Source: Helicobacteraceae bacterium
GTDB lineage: Bacteria; Campylobacterota; Campylobacteria; Campylobacterales; Helicobacteraceae
Assembly: GCA_900766555.1 (NCBI GenBank)
Contig: CAAFVR010000027.1
Coordinates: forward strand, 1 to 43,855
DNA: 43,855 bases
Direction: 5' to 3'
The position numbers and the translations under genes were made by a program. The notes under the pieces were generated by a model. That model was not told the origin of the DNA. It worked only from the letters and a program-made list of their open reading frames with translations, and searched no databases. Shown here in pieces: positions 43,213 through 43,855 of the stretch (its first letter is position 1; each line of letters opens with the position of its first letter).

Positions 43213-43230
43213 GCGCTTTGTTAATGCCGC

Positions 43231-43410
43231 GCGCTAGATCTGATTGGTTTGTTTGTTTTGTTTTATTACGCGCTCATAGGCGCTGATTTTTGATGCGGCA
43301 AAGTCTACAACATCTTTGATTACAAGCTTTGAGATGGCAGAAATAAAAGTACTCATAAAAATAAAATCTGGAGCATTGTTTTTGGTGGGGAGGGGGATGG
43401 TTTTATGTTT
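43231..43410 (-). repeat. inverted repeat arm B (right), 180 bp
   Basis: Reverse-complement partner of 470-649 with 9 mismatches. It encodes the shared helical tail of the specificity protein and its stop; the 79 bases nearest the stop are identical to the left arm. Confidence 0.93.
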
Positions 43411-43855
43411 AATTTTATTCCAAGAGCACATATTTGAATAGCTAAATTCTTTGGATAGAAAATGCAGAGAGCTGCATAAAAATAGGCCGATTTTACTATT
43501 GATTTCAAATGTTGGCTCAAGATTAAATACCCTTGCGTGAGTTACCATTTTATATTGAAATGGGCGATAAAATGGCGCGCCAAACATATCGATTGTAATT
43601 GTATTTGGGGGGAAAATCTTTGCGCCAACATCTGTTTTGCCCAAAATCCCGTGATTATTTGTGCCAGCTGTGACAACCCAATTGCCATTATCATTGATGT
43701 GGGATTTTTTGATATCAAAATTGCCGTTATGGCTTACAAACATCTCCCCTAATCCATACTCTCTAAAATAATTGTCATTATCAAACAGATCTAGTGCAAC
43801 CTCTTCCTCTTTTGTTAGTTCATAGCTAGATAGTCCGCTAGCACGCAAATAGGCT
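43234..43855 (-). CDS. restriction-modification specificity (S/TRD) domain, C-terminal part, second copy
   Basis: Minus-strand frame open to the right window edge, so the gene begins outside. It shares the linker (AYLRASGLSSYEL to GLGEMF) and tail (IKHKTIPLPT, then ISKLVIKDVVDFAASKI to NQTNQI) with the left copy. The recognition domain between differs: NWVVTAGTNNHGILGKTDVG and NTITIDMFGAPFYRPFQY, a classic type I/IIG S-domain pattern (ITIDMFG). It should therefore confer a different DNA specificity on whatever upstream part it is joined to. With the left copy it forms an inward-facing pair separated by the whole window. Confidence 0.8.
   Translation of the reverse strand, partial: AYLRASGLSSYELTKEEEVALDLFDNDNYFREYGLGEMFVSHNGNFDIKKSHINDNGNWVVTAGTNNHGILGKTDVGAKIFPPNTITIDMFGAPFYRPFQYKMVTHARVFNLEPTFEINSKIGLFLCSSLHFLSKEFSYSNMCSWNKIKHKTIPLPTKNNAPDFIFMSTFISAISKLVIKDVVDFAASKISAYERVIKQNKQTNQI
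43737..43855 (-). repeat. inverted repeat arm A (right), 119 bp, perfect
   Basis: Exact reverse complement of bases 1-119, ending at the window edge. It is expected to continue outward into the shared upstream part of the two genes. Confidence 0.97.

Noticed and set aside
1..43855. Large integrated element (prophage, ICE or island) as explanation of the flanking repeats
   Set aside because: The interior is almost wholly conserved housekeeping and flagellar genes; no integrase, transposase, phage or conjugation gene is present, and the repeats are inverted, not direct.

Overview
This window is AT-rich, gene-dense chromosomal DNA from a member of the Campylobacterota, most probably a Helicobacter or a close relative. 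Several gene blocks match Helicobacter pylori gene orders as I recall them: secG-frr-pyrE-RDD; rodA/rluD-FN3 lipoprotein-trmB-ftsE-ftsX-M23-flaG-fliD-fliS; purA-fliJ-like-motE-like; folK-flhF-flhG-small protein-fliA-fliM-fliY. The block ispDF / HP1021-like regulator / ATP-sulfurylase-like / pgpA matches the Campylobacter order Cj1607-Cj1610. The fused IspDF, the HP1021-type regulator and the flagellar FlhF/FlhG/FliA cluster are typical of the phylum. I see no prophage, insertion sequence or CRISPR array. There is one tRNA and no rRNA. No gene-free stretch reaches 300 bases.

The two ends of the window are its most striking part. Each carries the 3' third of a restriction-modification specificity gene, and the two point inward, toward each other. 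The first 119 bases (1-119) are a perfect inverted copy of the last 119 (43737-43855). The C-terminal coding parts are a second inverted pair (470-649 and 43231-43410, 180 bp, 9 mismatches). Between the pairs lie two unrelated target-recognition domains. The whole 43.6-kb interior is therefore placed to invert by recombination between the arms, which would swap the recognition domains of the two genes. The genes continue outside the window.

Left to right inside the arms: (i) 708-3838, a BCCT-family transporter overlapping a choline/carnitine O-acyltransferase, a pairing I do not know from this phylum; (ii) 3932-9859, ispDF, atypical response regulator, ATP-sulfurylase-like protein, pgpA and a RecB/AddA-type helicase lacking its nuclease domain; (iii) trpS, divergent across a 28-bp palindrome from a long operon 10981-17121 (secG, frr, pyrE, RDD protein, coiled-coil membrane protein, patA/patB/ape1-like peptidoglycan O-acetylation genes); (iv) tRNA-Ile(CAU) overlapping the end of rodA; (v) 18373-27601, rluD-like, FN3 lipoprotein, trmB, ftsE, ftsX, degenerate LytM protein, flaG, fliD, fliS and a small FliT-like protein; (vi) a reverse-strand UPF0126/TRIC membrane protein, then gltX, yceI, an outer-membrane protein, prs, purA, fliJ-like, motE-like, aroQ, folK, flhF, flhG, a small membrane protein, fliA, fliM, fliY and a DASS transporter; (vii) a reverse-strand, apparently frameshifted outer-membrane barrel gene next to the right specificity gene.

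A second genome-scale signal is the non-palindromic heptamer CGGATCT/AGATCCG. I counted roughly 55-60 copies by eye, against about 3 expected from base composition. The copies lie on both strands and in all three reading frames. This looks like an uptake-sequence-type repeat and deserves a proper count across the genome.
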